From assembly GCF_014843005.1 (NCBI RefSeq), contig NZ_JACYXM010000006.1, positions 248,001 through 312,000 of the forward strand: a stretch of 64,000 nt of DNA. The letters are read 5' to 3'. Below are positions 24,845 through 35,495 of the stretch, in pieces (the stretch's first letter is position 1; each line of letters starts with the position of its first letter). The notes below the pieces were generated by a model that was given only the letters and a program-made list of their open reading frames with translations, was not told the DNA's origin and did not search any database. The DNA comes from Rhodanobacter sp. DHG33. Its GTDB lineage: Bacteria; Pseudomonadota; Gammaproteobacteria; Xanthomonadales; Rhodanobacteraceae. A program made the translations under genes and the position numbers.

Positions 24845-27166
24845 ATGGCGCTGGCCTTCGACAAACCGCTCGCCGCGACGCTGGCGGCTCCCGCTTTGCT
24901 GCTTGGCGTGCTGCTCGTGCAATGGCTGCCGGTGTTGCCGCCACGTTGGCTGTCGATGCTGACGATGCTCCCCGTCATCACGGCATTCTGGCGCTGGCCG
25001 CGTTGGCGGCTGCCGTTGTGTTGTTGCGCAGGTGCGCTGTGGGCGATGGTCTGGGGGGCAGGGGCGATGGATGCGCGATTGCCGCGCGATCTGGAAGGTC
25101 GCGATTTCGTGGTGACCGGCCGCGTCGTGGAGTTGCCGCTGCTGCGCGAAGATGCGACGCGCTTCGTGCTGTATGTCGACAGCGCCACACTGGATGGCAA
25201 GGCCGCATTCTTGCGCGGTCGCGTGACGGTGTCGTGGTACAACGACGCGCCACCGATTGCGCCGTGCGAACGCTGGCGCCTGCAGCTGAGGCTGAGGCGC
25301 CCACGCAGCCTGCTGGGCCCCGGCGCACCGGATGGCGAACGCATGGCTTTGCAACGCCGCCTGGTTGCTACCGGCTACGTGCGCGAAGACGCTGCGAATG
25401 GCCGGCTCGGCCGTGCGGCATGGTGCGTGGATGGCGTGCGCGAGGCGGTCGCGCGCGGCATCGCGGCGCGGGTCGACGATCCGCATGATGCTGCGTTGTT
25501 GCAGGCCTTTTCGGTAGGCGACACGCGCGGTCTGGATCAGGATGACTGGGAAGTGGCGCGCGCCAACGGCATCCCGCACCTGATCTCGATCTCCGGCTTC
25601 CACGTGGGCGTGGTGGCGATGATCGGCGCATGGCTGCCTGGCGCGCTGTACCTGCTCTGGCCGGGATTGGCCCTGAGGCTGCCACGCGTGCAAATGCAGG
25701 CTGCGAGTGCGCTGCTGATGGCGGCGATGTACAGCACGCTGGCCGGCCTCGGCCTCCCCACGGTGCGCACCTTGTTGATGATCGCGGTGGTGGCGTTGGC
25801 ACGCTGTTCACGGCGTGGCGGCAGCGGCGCGCATTCATTGGCGCTGGCGATGATCGCGATACTCGCATTCGATCCGCTGGCGGTTCTGGCAGCGGGCTTC
25901 TGGCTGTCGTTCACCGGCGTGGCGTTGCTGATGCTGTGCCTGCAATCGCGCGAACGCGGCTTGCGCGCCTTTCTGCGCGAACTCACGGCGGGGCAGTTGC
26001 TGATGACGGTGTCGCTGCTGCCGCTGACGTTGTGGTTCTTTGGCGAGGCTTCGCTGGTAGGCGCGCTGTCCAACCTCGTTGCCGTGCCGTTCGTGAGTTT
26101 CGTGGTCGTGCCTTGTGCGCTGCTGGGCACCGTGCTGCTGGGCCTGTGCCCGTCATGGGCCACGCCGGTGCTCTGGCTGGCGGCGAAACTCGCCCACGCA
26201 CAATGGTGGCTGCTGGAGCACATGGCGACGTGGCCGGGCGCGCACTGGTACCTGCCCGAAGTACAGCCGTGGGCGTTGCTGCTGGCCACGCTGGGCGCAC
26301 TCTGGCTGTTCCTGCCGCGGGGCATGCCGCTGCGCGCGCTGGGTCTCCTGCTGTTCCTGCCGTTGCTGTGGCCTCCGTTGCCGCAGCCGGCTGCCGGCGC
26401 TTTCGAGGCCTGGGTGCTGGATGTGGGGCAGGGCCTGTCGGTGCTGTTGCGCACCCGTCACCATGCCTTGCTGTACGACACCGGGGCGCGTTATCCCTCG
26501 GGCTATGATCTGGGCGAGGCGGCGGTGCTGCCGGCCATTCGCGCCCTGGGCATCGCGCGGCTCGACATGCTGATGGTGAGCCACGCGGACAACGATCATG
26601 CCGGCGGGGCCGATGGCGTAGTGGCCGCGTTTCCGCAGGCGCTGCGCTATGCGGGCGAACCCGGACGCATGTCCGTACCCATGCAGGCCTGCATGGCCGG
26701 TCAGGCCTGGACGTGGGATGGCGTGCGCTTCCGCGTATTGCACCCGGCAGCGAACGTGGGAGACAGGGACAACGACCGCTCCTGCGTGCTGCTGGTGGAG
26801 GGCGCGGGCGGCGCCCTGCTGCTTACCGGAGACATTAGCTCGAAGGCCGAGCCGGCCGTGGCGGACGCGTTGGGCGAAAGTCCCTCGCCCGTGCTGCTGG
26901 TACCCCATCATGGTAGCAAGGCCTCTTCCGGCGCGGATTTCATCGACGCCGTGGCCCCGCCGCTCGCCGTCGTCTCGGCCGGCTGGCGCAACCGCTTCGG
27001 CCATCCGAAACCGGAGGTGCTGGCGCGCTATGCGGCGGCGGGCGTGCCGGTGCTGAACACCGCCGACGGTGGCACGATCGCCCTGGACTTTCCCGCCGAC
27101 GGTCCGACCCGGGTGATGGCGCAATGGCGCCTGCGCGCTCCGCGCTACTGGCGCGAGCGGCCTTGA
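24845..27166 (+). CDS. comEC: DNA internalisation protein ComEC/Rec2
   Basis: 773 residues from the ATG at 24845 (an in-frame TTG at 24827 is an alternative). N-terminal hydrophobic DUF4131 region, the multi-helix Competence domain (HLISISGFHVGVVAMIGAW; FWLSFTGVALLMLCLQSRERG), and a C-terminal metallo-beta-lactamase domain with SHADNDHAGGADG and VPHHGSKASSG. It forms the inner-membrane channel for single-stranded DNA uptake in natural transformation and may degrade the other strand. Its position between lolCD and exbBD-msbA is typical of the Xanthomonadales. Confidence 0.95.
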   Translation: MALAFDKPLAATLAAPALLLGVLLVQWLPVLPPRWLSMLTMLPVITAFWRWPRWRLPLCCCAGALWAMVWGAGAMDARLPRDLEGRDFVVTGRVVELPLLREDATRFVLYVDSATLDGKAAFLRGRVTVSWYNDAPPIAPCERWRLQLRLRRPRSLLGPGAPDGERMALQRRLVATGYVREDAANGRLGRAAWCVDGVREAVARGIAARVDDPHDAALLQAFSVGDTRGLDQDDWEVARANGIPHLISISGFHVGVVAMIGAWLPGALYLLWPGLALRLPRVQMQAASALLMAAMYSTLAGLGLPTVRTLLMIAVVALARCSRRGGSGAHSLALAMIAILAFDPLAVLAAGFWLSFTGVALLMLCLQSRERGLRAFLRELTAGQLLMTVSLLPLTLWFFGEASLVGALSNLVAVPFVSFVVVPCALLGTVLLGLCPSWATPVLWLAAKLAHAQWWLLEHMATWPGAHWYLPEVQPWALLLATLGALWLFLPRGMPLRALGLLLFLPLLWPPLPQPAAGAFEAWVLDVGQGLSVLLRTRHHALLYDTGARYPSGYDLGEAAVLPAIRALGIARLDMLMVSHADNDHAGGADGVVAAFPQALRYAGEPGRMSVPMQACMAGQAWTWDGVRFRVLHPAANVGDRDNDRSCVLLVEGAGGALLLTGDISSKAEPAVADALGESPSPVLLVPHHGSKASSGADFIDAVAPPLAVVSAGWRNRFGHPKPEVLARYAAAGVPVLNTADGGTIALDFPADGPTRVMAQWRLRAPRYWRERP

Positions 27167-27252
27167 TTTGCGGACTGCCATACCCACCACGGAACCGTGC
27201 GGGCCGGCTGCTATGATGCGGCCTCTTCGGTTGCAAGTCCGGTGGAACGAAC

Positions 27253-27924
27253 GTGCTCGATATCCTGATGGCTGGCGGTTGGGCGATGCTGCCCATCCTG
27301 GTGTGCTCGCTGGTGGCGCTCGCGATCGTGCTGGAGCGTTGCTGGACGCTGCGGCGCGCGGCCGTGCTGCCGCCGGGGCTGGGCGAGGAAGTGCGCCAGT
27401 GGGCGCGTTCCGGCCAGCTCGACCCCAGCCACCTGGAAGCGCTGTCCAACGGTTCGCCGCTGGGCGAACTGCTGGCCGCCGCGCTGGCGGTGCGCGGCCA
27501 GTCGCGCGACATCATCAAGGAGCGCATCGAGGACACCGGTCGCCACGTGGTGCACCGGATGGAGCGCTACCTCAACACCCTGGGCACCATCGCGCTGATC
27601 GGCCCGCTGCTGGGCCTGTTCGGCACGGTGATCGGCCTGATCCGCATGTTCATGCAGGTGATGGCCGGCGGCATCGGCGATCCGGCGAAGATGGCCGGCG
27701 GTATCGGCGAGGCGCTGATCTGCACTGCATCCGGCCTCACCGTGGCGATCCCCGCCTACGTGCTGCATCGCTGGCTGCGTTCGCGCGTGGCCGGCTATTG
27801 CGTGCAGATGGAAAAGCAGGCCACCGCGCTGCTCGACGAACTGACCCTCGCTGCGCCCGCACCGTCGCCGCGCGCGCGCCGCGCCGCCGCCGCGGCTGCC
27901 GCGTCGGCCCCTGACGCAGGCTGA
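27253..27924 (+). CDS. ExbB/TolQ-family proton channel protein
   Basis: 223 residues, start GTG at 27253 with GGTGGA upstream. Three transmembrane helices: about 9-31, then two in the MotA/TolQ/ExbB domain (YLNTLGTIALIGPLLGLFGTVIGLIRMF and IGEALICTASGLTVAIPAYVLH), with the conserved Thr/Pro/Ala residues of the proton path. C-terminal tail is Ala/Arg/Pro-rich. With the next ExbD protein it forms a proton-driven motor. Located before msbA and lpxK, so it may power an envelope task other than TonB. Confidence 0.92.
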   Translation: MLDILMAGGWAMLPILVCSLVALAIVLERCWTLRRAAVLPPGLGEEVRQWARSGQLDPSHLEALSNGSPLGELLAAALAVRGQSRDIIKERIEDTGRHVVHRMERYLNTLGTIALIGPLLGLFGTVIGLIRMFMQVMAGGIGDPAKMAGGIGEALICTASGLTVAIPAYVLHRWLRSRVAGYCVQMEKQATALLDELTLAAPAPSPRARRAAAAAAASAPDAG

Positions 27925-27928
27925 TTCC

Positions 27929-28360
27929 ATGCGCATCGGCAACGACCGCCGCCGTGACGAGTTCGAGATCAACGTGGTGCCGTTGATCGACGTGCTGCTC
28001 ACGCTGCTGATGTTCTTCGTGCTCACCAGCACTTTCGTCCAGCACTCGCGCATGCAGGTCACTCTGCCCAACGCCAGCGCGCAGGACCAGGACATGAACG
28101 CCCCCGCGCTCATCATCACGGTGGGCCGCGACGGCCGTTACTGGGTGGGCAGCGACGCGGTGCCGGGCGAAGGCATCGACATCCTCAAGCAGGTGATCGA
28201 GCGCAACGCCAACGGCAACCACGATCAATCCGTGACGATACGCGCCGACGCGCAGTCCTCGCACCAGAGCGTGGTGACCGCGATGGATGCGCTGGGCCAG
28301 CTCGGCTTCACGCGCCTGTCGATCGCCACCACGCCGACGCAGCCGGGTGCGGCGCAGTGA
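27929..28360 (+). CDS. ExbD/TolR-family protein
   Basis: 143 residues. Single N-terminal transmembrane helix (about 15-37) with the conserved proton-carrying Asp in VVPLIDVLLTLLMFFVLT, then a small periplasmic domain (LPNASAQDQDMNAPALIITVG). Four bases separate it from the ExbB-like gene and its end overlaps the msbA start (GTGA), which implies co-translation with the LPS flippase. Confidence 0.93.
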   Translation: MRIGNDRRRDEFEINVVPLIDVLLTLLMFFVLTSTFVQHSRMQVTLPNASAQDQDMNAPALIITVGRDGRYWVGSDAVPGEGIDILKQVIERNANGNHDQSVTIRADAQSSHQSVVTAMDALGQLGFTRLSIATTPTQPGAAQ

Positions 28361-30132
28361 GCAGCAAGAATCCGGTGTGGGATGCGGAATCCTGGCGCAT
28401 CTACAAGCGGCTGCTGGGATATACGAAGCGCTATTGGGTGATTGGCGTCGTCACCCTGATCGGCATGGCGGTGGACGGTGGCGGCCTGGCCGCCTTCACC
28501 CAGAAGCTGCGGCCGATGATCGACGACCTGTTCGCGAAGAAGGACCCGTACCTGATCTTCTGGATGCCGATCTGGATCGTGGGCATTTTCGCGGTGCGCG
28601 GCATCGGCACCTATGTCAGCAGCTACGGCATCTCCTACATCGGTCGGAACGTGGTGCAGGCGATGCAGACCGATGTGTTTGCCGCTTACCTGCGCCTGCC
28701 GGCTACGTTCTTCGGCAATGAGCCCTCCGGCCAGCAGATTTCGCGCATCACCTACACCAGCGAGCAGGTGGCCGCGGCCTCCACCGATGCGGTGAAGGTC
28801 GTGGTGACCGAAGGCGTCACCGTGATCGGCATGCTGTATGTGATGCTGCATAACAGCGCCTACCTCTCGCTGGCCCTGCTGGTGATGGTGCCGGCCATCG
28901 CCCTGATCGCCACCGCAGTCAGCCGCCGCTATCGCCAGATCAGCCGGCGCATCCAGAACTCGATGGGATCGGTGACCGGTACGGTGGAAGAGTCGGTCGG
29001 CGCTCACCGGGAGGTGCGCATCTACGGCGGCCAGCCGCACGAGGCGCATCGTTTTGGCGAAGTCACGCACCGCGCGCGGCGGCTCAACCTCAAGATTGCC
29101 GCCACCAATGCGTTTTCCAGCACCGCGATCCAGACCGTAGCGGCCTTTGCGCTGGCGGTGCTGGTGTACCTGGCGACGCGGCCGGACGTGATCAACAGCA
29201 TCTCGCCGGGTGTGTTTGTCACCGTGCTCACCGCGATGGGGGCGATGATGCCGTCGCTGAAGCGGCTCGCCAATGTGCAGGCGAACATCCAGCGCGGCCT
29301 ATCCGCGTCCGAAGATCTCTTCGAGGTGATGGACCGGCCCCCGGAAACCGATCGCGGCGTGCGCGAGCTCGTGCGCACGCGTGGCGACCTGCGCTTCGAA
29401 GCCGTGCGTCTCACCTATGCAAGCAACGAATTCGAGGCGTTGCGCGGCGTGAACCTGCATTGCGCACCGGGCACGGTCACCGCGCTGGTGGGACGCTCGG
29501 GCAGCGGCAAGAGCAGCCTGGTGAGCCTGTTGCCGCGCTTCAACGAGCTCAGCGACGGGCGCATCGTGCTGGATGGCGAGAACTACGAGGATTACACGCT
29601 GGCGTCGTTGCGCAAGCAGATCGCGTGGGTGGGGCAGAGCGTGGTGCTGTTCGACGACACCGTGGCCAACAACATCGCCTATGGCGAGCTGGCCGGCGCC
29701 AGCGAGGCCGAGATCGTGGCCGCGGCGGAAGCCGCGAACGCGATGGAATTCATCGAGCGCCTGCCCAAGGGCATCCATACCCACATCGGCGAGCGCGGCA
29801 ACACCCTGTCGGGCGGCCAGCGCCAGCGCATCGCGATCGCCCGCGCCATTCTCAAGAACGCGCCGATCCTGGTGCTGGACGAGGCCACCAGCGCGCTGGA
29901 TACCGAATCCGAGCGCCTGATCCAGCAGGCGCTGCAGAAGCTGATGCGCGACCGCACCACGCTGGTGATCGCGCATCGCCTCTCCACCATCGAAGGCGCC
30001 GACCAGATCGCGGTGATGGAACAGGGCCGCATCGTGGAGCGCGGCAGCCATGCCGAACTGCTGGCGATGGGCGGCCACTACGCCGCGTTGCATCGCATGC
30101 AGTTCCACGACGCGAACCTCGGCAGCGACTGA
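28357..30132 (+). CDS. msbA: Lipid A export ABC transporter MsbA
   Basis: 591 residues. Six-helix transmembrane domain (about 1-320) fused to an ATPase domain with Walker [10 protein letters not shown], signature LSGGQRQR, Walker [13 protein letters not shown] and switch His in [10 protein letters not shown]. MsbA flips core-lipid A across the inner membrane. The start is GTG at 28357 overlapping the exbD-like stop. Followed 10 bp later by lpxK, the classical msbA-lpxK pairing, which confirms lipid A flippase rather than a general multidrug exporter. Confidence 0.95.
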   Translation: MSSKNPVWDAESWRIYKRLLGYTKRYWVIGVVTLIGMAVDGGGLAAFTQKLRPMIDDLFAKKDPYLIFWMPIWIVGIFAVRGIGTYVSSYGISYIGRNVVQAMQTDVFAAYLRLPATFFGNEPSGQQISRITYTSEQVAAASTDAVKVVVTEGVTVIGMLYVMLHNSAYLSLALLVMVPAIALIATAVSRRYRQISRRIQNSMGSVTGTVEESVGAHREVRIYGGQPHEAHRFGEVTHRARRLNLKIAATNAFSSTAIQTVAAFALAVLVYLATRPDVINSISPGVFVTVLTAMGAMMPSLKRLANVQANIQRGLSASEDLFEVMDRPPETDRGVRELVRTRGDLRFEAVRLTYASNEFEALRGVNLHCAPGTVTALVGRSGSGKSSLVSLLPRFNELSDGRIVLDGENYEDYTLASLRKQIAWVGQSVVLFDDTVANNIAYGELAGASEAEIVAAAEAANAMEFIERLPKGIHTHIGERGNTLSGGQRQRIAIARAILKNAPILVLDEATSALDTESERLIQQALQKLMRDRTTLVIAHRLSTIEGADQIAVMEQGRIVERGSHAELLAMGGHYAALHRMQFHDANLGSD

Positions 30133-30142
30133 GGCTTCCCGA

Positions 30143-31141
30143 ATGACGGTTGCCGACACACTCGTCGAAGCGTGGTACGGCAAGCGCCCAAGCCCGTGGT
30201 GGACATGGCCGCTGGCTGGGCTGTACGGCGCGCTCACGGCATGGCGCCGCGCGCTGTATCGCAGCGGCATCCTGCGCAGCGTGCGCCTGCCTGTACCAGT
30301 GATCGTGATCGGTAACCTCACCGCCGGCGGCACCGGCAAGACACCACTTACCATCGAATTGGCGGAAGCACTGCGCGGGCGCGGCTTCCGCCCCGGTGTG
30401 GTAAGCCGTGGCCATGGCGGAACGCGGCGCGAGCCCATCTTGCTTGGTGAAGCGCCCGTTCCGGCCGAGGTCGGCGACGAGCCTTGCCTGATCCGTGCCA
30501 GCGGCGTGCCTGTAGCCGTGGGGCGCGATCGTCCGGCGGCGGCGCAATTGCTGGTGGCGGATGGCTGCGACGTGGTGATCGCCGACGACGGCCTGCAGCA
30601 TTACCGCCTCGCCCGCGATGTCGAAATCTGCGTGATCGACGGTGCGCGCCGTTTCGGCAACGGCCGCCTGCTGCCTGCCGGTCCGCTGCGCGAACCGTTG
30701 CGTCGATTGGCGCGCACCGACTTGCGCGTTTGCAATGGCGGCACGCCGCAGGATGGCGAATACCCCATGCAACTGGCTGGCGGGGAAGCGGCGACGCTGG
30801 AGGGTGCGCATCGCCAACCGTTGCCGGCTTTCGCCGGCCAGCGCGTGCATGCGGTGGCGGCCATCGGCAATCCGTCGCGCTTCTTCGCCAGCCTGCGCGA
30901 TGCCGGCATCGACGTGGTCGAACATGCCTTTCCCGACCACCACGCCTTCACCGCTGCGGATTTGGCTTTCGGCGACGATTTGCCGGTACTGATGACCGAC
31001 AAGGATGCGGTGAAGTGCCAGGGCTTCGCGCAATCGCACTGGTGGCGCGTGCCGGTGCGCGCCGTGCTGCCGGCGGCGTTTGTCGATGCGGTGGCGGCCC
31101 GCTTGGCGCGTTACGCAGGGATCGCGCAACCGCCCCGATAG
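30143..31141 (+). CDS. lpxK: Tetraacyldisaccharide 4'-kinase
   Basis: 332 residues. N-terminal segment [21 protein letters not shown], then Walker [13 protein letters not shown] (about 55-66), SRGHGG and the DDGLQHYRL motif with catalytic Asp; C-terminal [12 protein letters not shown] and [10 protein letters not shown]. Phosphorylates the 4' position of the lipid A disaccharide. Its last 31 bases overlap the 3' end of the convergent hutI gene. Confidence 0.96.
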   Translation: MTVADTLVEAWYGKRPSPWWTWPLAGLYGALTAWRRALYRSGILRSVRLPVPVIVIGNLTAGGTGKTPLTIELAEALRGRGFRPGVVSRGHGGTRREPILLGEAPVPAEVGDEPCLIRASGVPVAVGRDRPAAAQLLVADGCDVVIADDGLQHYRLARDVEICVIDGARRFGNGRLLPAGPLREPLRRLARTDLRVCNGGTPQDGEYPMQLAGGEAATLEGAHRQPLPAFAGQRVHAVAAIGNPSRFFASLRDAGIDVVEHAFPDHHAFTAADLAFGDDLPVLMTDKDAVKCQGFAQSHWWRVPVRAVLPAAFVDAVAARLARYAGIAQPPR

Positions 31142-32331
31142 ATCGTCCGGGCGAGCGATCCGCCGATCCAGTAGCAAAGTTCGGCGGGATGCTTCGCGTT
31201 CCACCGCACCAGGTCCGCGCGTTGCCCCACGGCCAGCGTGCCGCGGTCGTCCAGGCCCAGCGCGCGGGCCGCGTCGACCGTGATGGCGCGCAGGGCCTCC
31301 TCCGGTGTGAGCCGGAACAGCGTGCAGGCCATGTTCGCGGCCAGCCGCAGCGAAAGCAGGGGCGAGGTGCCGGGGTTGCAGTCGGTGGCGACGGCCATGG
31401 GTACGCCGTGTTCGCGCAGCGCGGCCACCGGCGGTAGCCGGGTTTCGCGCAGCGCATAGAACGCCCCGGGCAGCAGTACGGCCACGGTGCCTGCCTCGGC
31501 CATCGCCGCGATGCCGGTATCGCCGAGATGTTCCAGGTGATCGGCGGAGAGGCCGTGGAAGCTCGCCACCAACGCGGCACCGCCTTGGTCGGAGAGTTGT
31601 TCCGCATGCAGCTTCACCGGCAGGCCGAGCTGCGTGGCGCGTTCGAACAGCCGGCGCGTTTCGGCAGGCGTGAAGGCGATCTTCTCGCAGAACGCGTCCA
31701 CCGCATCGATCAGTCCTTCGGCCGCAAGCTCAGGCAGCATGGTGTCGCACACCAGCGTCACGTAGTCGTCGCGCCGCTCTTTGTACTCGGGCGGCAGCGC
31801 ATGCAGGCCGAGGAAGCTGGTGCGCACGGTGATACCGAGCTCGCTGCCGATGCGCCGGGCCACGCGCAGCATGCGCCGCTCGGTTTCCGTTTCCAGGCCG
31901 TAGCCGGACTTGATCTCCAGCGTGGTCACGCCGTCGGCGAGCAGGGCGCGGGCGCGCGGGAGCGATTGCGCAAACAGTTCGTCCTCGCTCGCGGCGCGCG
32001 TGGCGCGCACGCTGGAGACGATGCCGCCGCCGGCACGGGCGATGTCCTCGTAGCTGGCGCCGTTGAGGCGCATGTCGAATTCGTTGGCGCGGTTGCCGCC
32101 GAACACCAGATGGGTGTGGCAATCCACCAGTCCGGGCGTGAGCAGGGCGCCGCCGAGATCTTCGACGTGTGTGGCGCTCGCGCCAGGCGGAAGCTCGCGC
32201 ATCGGGCCGATCCATGCGATGCGGCCATCGGCACAGGCGAGCGCGCCGTCCTCGATCAGACCGAACGGCATGTCGCCGGCGAAGCTCGCCAGGTTGGCGT
32301 GAGTGAGCAGAAGATCCCAGCGCGTTGGCAT
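31111..32331 (-). CDS. hutI: Imidazolonepropionase
   Basis: 406 residues. Metal and substrate motifs of Hut[67 protein letters not shown] and [10 protein letters not shown]. It hydrolyses 4-imidazolone-5-propionate to N-formimino-L-glutamate, the third step of histidine degradation. The start ATG shares one base with the stop of the ClC gene upstream (TGATG). hutG lies divergent 3.2 kb away; hutH and hutU are not in the window. Confidence 0.96.
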   Translation of the reverse strand: MPTRWDLLLTHANLASFAGDMPFGLIEDGALACADGRIAWIGPMRELPPGASATHVEDLGGALLTPGLVDCHTHLVFGGNRANEFDMRLNGASYEDIARAGGGIVSSVRATRAASEDELFAQSLPRARALLADGVTTLEIKSGYGLETETERRMLRVARRIGSELGITVRTSFLGLHALPPEYKERRDDYVTLVCDTMLPELAAEGLIDAVDAFCEKIAFTPAETRRLFERATQLGLPVKLHAEQLSDQGGAALVASFHGLSADHLEHLGDTGIAAMAEAGTVAVLLPGAFYALRETRLPPVAALREHGVPMAVATDCNPGTSPLLSLRLAANMACTLFRLTPEEALRAITVDAARALGLDDRGTLAVGQRADLVRWNAKHPAELCYWIGGSLARTIYRGGCAIPA

Positions 32332-33782
32332 CACGAGTCTTCCGTCGTTTCGTCGGGGGCTGCCACCGGCTCGCCGTAAGCACTGGTGGTAACGGCATGT
32401 TCGGGTGTCGGCTGCGGCGCTTTTCCGTCGGCGTGCGCGTGCGCCAGCTGCTGATGCTCGAAGTCGCGCACCATGCGTTCGGCGAAATCCTTGTACACCG
32501 GCGTGGGACTGAAGATCGACGCCGCCGCGCGGGCGAGCAGGCAGGCGGCCATGATCGGTATCACCATGTCCTGGTTGTCGGTCAGTTCCATCGCGATCAC
32601 TGCCGAGGTGAGCGGTGCGCCGGTGACGCCGGACAGATAGGCGCTCATGCCCAGCAGCACCACCGCAGCCTCCGGTGCGTGCGGTAGCAGATGGGCGATG
32701 TTGTGGCCGAGGCCCGCGCCGACGGCCAGCGCCGGCGAGAAGATGCCGCCCGGTATGCCGGCCCAGTACGAGACCACGTTGGCGAGCAGTTTGACGATGC
32801 CGAAGCTTTCGCCGGGCGTGGTCGAGGCTTCCTGCACGAAGGCGCGCGCCTGGTCGTAGCCGGTGCCGTAGACGCTGTTGTGCGAAAGCACGCCAATGAC
32901 GGCCAGCGCCAGTCCGCAGCCACCGGCGAACAGCACCGGCCAGCGTGCGCGCAGCCGGCCGACCATGGCCAGCGGGCCGTTGCGGCTGAGCAGGATCAGC
33001 CGCGCGAACAGGCCGCCGAGCAGCCCGCAGACGACGCCGCACAGCAGCACCGCCAGCCAGGCATGCCCCAGCACCAGGCTGGTCTGCACTTCGCCGAAGT
33101 ACGCGTAATTGCCCATGATGCCCAGCGATACCACGCCGCCCACGATCACCGCGGTCAGCAGCAGGCCGCTGAAGCGGTGCTCGAAGGTGCCGGCCAGTTC
33201 CTCGATGGCGAACACCACGCCGGCCAGCGGCGTGTTGAAGGCCGCCGCGATGCCCGCGGCGCCGCCGGCGAGGATGAAGCGCGAAGCAGCCTTGGGATCG
33301 GTGAAGCCGAAGCGGCGACCCAGCGAATAGAACAGACCCGCACCCACGTGCACGGTCGGGCCTTCGCGGCCGATCGAGGCGCCCACCGTGAGCGCGATCA
33401 GGGTCAGCAGCATCTTGCAGGCCGCGATCGGCAGCGCCAGCATGCGTTCGCGGAAGCCCTCGTCCTCGATGTGCATGGTGGCGATCACCTGGGGGATGCC
33501 GCTGCCGCGCGTGGCGCGCAGCCGCCCTTCGGTGGCCCAGGCCAGCAGCCCGAACACCACCGGCGTGACGAGCAGCGGTATCCACGAGCCATGCGCGAGG
33601 ATGTGCTGGAACAGCGCATAGGCCCAGTTGCTGGCCTTGGCGAACAGGATCGCCGCCAGCGCCACCAGGATCGCACCGCTCCACAGCGCGATGCGCCGCT
33701 TCCATTGCATCGGGGCGAAGAACTCGTGGCCCAGCAAGGCCTGCAGGCGGGAACTGGATGGCTTCGGCGTGGGCTCGGACAT
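32331..33782 (-). CDS. ClC-family chloride channel or H+/Cl- antiporter
   Basis: 483 residues, about 11 hydrophobic segments. Selectivity-filter motifs: GSGIPQ (about 72-77), [12 protein letters not shown] (gating Glu about 114), [14 protein letters not shown], and a late Tyr in [14 protein letters not shown]. Lacks CBS domains; C-terminal tail is hydrophilic. The gating glutamate is present, compatible with antiport. Lies between the GNAT-nitrilase gene (36 bp upstream) and hutI (overlapping), an unexpected partner for histidine catabolism; co-transcription may be incidental. Confidence 0.92.
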   Translation of the reverse strand: MSEPTPKPSSSRLQALLGHEFFAPMQWKRRIALWSGAILVALAAILFAKASNWAYALFQHILAHGSWIPLLVTPVVFGLLAWATEGRLRATRGSGIPQVIATMHIEDEGFRERMLALPIAACKMLLTLIALTVGASIGREGPTVHVGAGLFYSLGRRFGFTDPKAASRFILAGGAAGIAAAFNTPLAGVVFAIEELAGTFEHRFSGLLLTAVIVGGVVSLGIMGNYAYFGEVQTSLVLGHAWLAVLLCGVVCGLLGGLFARLILLSRNGPLAMVGRLRARWPVLFAGGCGLALAVIGVLSHNSVYGTGYDQARAFVQEASTTPGESFGIVKLLANVVSYWAGIPGGIFSPALAVGAGLGHNIAHLLPHAPEAAVVLLGMSAYLSGVTGAPLTSAVIAMELTDNQDMVIPIMAACLLARAAASIFSPTPVYKDFAERMVRDFEHQQLAHAHADGKAPQPTPEHAVTTSAYGEPVAAPDETTEDS

Positions 33783-33818
33783 CGGGCGATTATCGCAGAG
33801 CGCGCCGCAACATCGGGA

Positions 33819-35381
33819 TCACGGTTTCGGCAGCCAGCGCGTCTCGTACAGGTCGAAGCGGCGGTCCTTGAGGTTCTGCACGGCGCCGGCGTTGCGGGCG
33901 CTGGCCAGGCTCTCCAGGTGCAGGTCGGCGAACAGCACGGTTTCACTGTTCGGGGTGGAGTCGGCGGCGATGCCGTCGCGCGCGAACGGGAAGTCGCTGG
34001 GGGTGAGGATGCAGCTCTGGCCGTACTGGATGTCGAAGTTGTTCACGCCGGGCAGGTTGCCCACGTTGCCGGAAAGCACCACGTAGCACTGGTTCTCCAC
34101 CGCGCGGGCCTGCGAGCAGTAGCGCACGCGCAGATAGCCTTCGCGCACGTCGGTGCAGAACGGCACGAACAGGATCAATGCGCCCTGGTCCACCAGGTGC
34201 CGCGCCACTTCGGGGAACTCGCTGTCGTAGCAGATCATCACGCCGACCGGTCCGCAGTCGGTCTGCACCGTGGCGGCGCTGTCGCCGCCCGAGATGTTCC
34301 AGGTGATGCGCTCGCTGGGCGTGGGGTGCAGCTTCTCGCGCTCGTGGAGCGAACCGTCGCGCAGGCACACGTAACAGACGTTGTGGATGTCGCCGTTGGA
34401 CTGCCGGGTGGGATGGGTGCCGGCAATGATGTTGATGTTGTAGTGCACGGCCAGCCGGCTGAACAGCTCCTTCACCTGCGGCGTGTATTCGCTGAGCTTG
34501 CGGATCGTTTCGGTGGGCGGCAGCTCGGTGTTCTCGATCGACAGCAGCTGCAGCGTGATCAGCTCGGGGAACACCACGAAGTCCGCGTTGTAGTCGGCGG
34601 CGATGTCGGTGAAGTATTCGACGTGGGTGGCGAACTCCTCGAACGAGGCGATGCGCCGCTGCAGATATTGCACCGAAGCCACGCGCACCGTGGTGGGCAG
34701 CTGGCGCGGCGAGGAGGTCGAGGGAATGTCGGGCTGGTCGAGCAGCATCGGGTTGCGCCACGCCAGGTGCACCGCATAGCCCAGCGACTCGTGATCCGAT
34801 GGGACATAGTTGCGCAGCAGGCCGATCACCTCGAAGTCGTTGGCCAGCTGGAAGCTCAGCGTGAGGTCGCGGCGGCGCCCCTCCTGTACTGCCTGCACGT
34901 AGGCCTCGGCGCTGCCGTAGCGCTGGATGTTGCGCGCCAGCCCGGGGATGCGCCCGCCGAACACGATGCCGCGCAGCTTCAGGTCCATGCACAGCCGCTT
35001 GCGCGCCTGGTACAGGCGCTGGCCGATGCGCATGCGCCGGTAGTCGGGATGCACCACCACCTCGATGCCGTACAGCCAGTTGCCGTCCGGCTTGTGGCGC
35101 GAGGCCATGCCGCCGGCGGTGATTTGCACCCAGGTGTGCGGTGCCAGGGCGGTAGCCTCGTCGATGCGGAAGGTGGCGCAGTAGCCCACCAGTTGGCCTT
35201 CGTACTCCACTACGAACTGGCCCTGCGGGAAGTGCGTCTGCTGGGAGCGCAGCATTTCCGCCGAATAGCCGTTCTCGGGCGTGTAGATGCGTGCGGTGAG
35301 TTCGACCAGCGCCGGCACGTCGCCGGGCGCGGCCAATCGCAGGCGCAGTTTCGGGATGCGTTCACCGGTTTTCTTGGCCAT
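33819..35381 (-). CDS. GNAT acetyltransferase - carbon-nitrogen hydrolase (nitrilase) fusion
   Basis: 520 residues. N-terminal GNAT domain (about 10-200; YEGQLVGYCATFRIDEA, EVVVHPDYRRMRIGQRLY as the acetyl-CoA loop), C-terminal nitrilase domain (about 220-510) with catalytic Glu in VVFPELITLQLL, Lys in EREKLHPTPSE and Cys in VGVMICYDSEFPE. The same fusion is widespread in bacteria (YhcX/amidohydrolase-like), function not settled. ATG at 35381 preferred; an in-frame TTG at 35402 would add seven residues. No good Shine-Dalgarno for either. Confidence 0.9.
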   Translation of the reverse strand: MAKKTGERIPKLRLRLAAPGDVPALVELTARIYTPENGYSAEMLRSQQTHFPQGQFVVEYEGQLVGYCATFRIDEATALAPHTWVQITAGGMASRHKPDGNWLYGIEVVVHPDYRRMRIGQRLYQARKRLCMDLKLRGIVFGGRIPGLARNIQRYGSAEAYVQAVQEGRRRDLTLSFQLANDFEVIGLLRNYVPSDHESLGYAVHLAWRNPMLLDQPDIPSTSSPRQLPTTVRVASVQYLQRRIASFEEFATHVEYFTDIAADYNADFVVFPELITLQLLSIENTELPPTETIRKLSEYTPQVKELFSRLAVHYNINIIAGTHPTRQSNGDIHNVCYVCLRDGSLHEREKLHPTPSERITWNISGGDSAATVQTDCGPVGVMICYDSEFPEVARHLVDQGALILFVPFCTDVREGYLRVRYCSQARAVENQCYVVLSGNVGNLPGVNNFDIQYGQSCILTPSDFPFARDGIAADSTPNSETVLFADLHLESLASARNAGAVQNLKDRRFDLYETRWLPKP

Positions 35382-35495
35382 GCGCGCATGCTGCGGTGAC
35401 AAGAGTGAAGCGGATGCGAGCGTGGCGACTACAATGGCTCACCATGTGCGGGAGTCATTCATGAATCAGCTTGTTTGCCTGCGGCGGGTATCGCC

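Noticed and set aside
32691-35399. 902-residue plus-strand open frame
   Set aside because: Lies opposite the ClC and GNAT-nitrilase genes, which are both well supported; composition is typical antisense.
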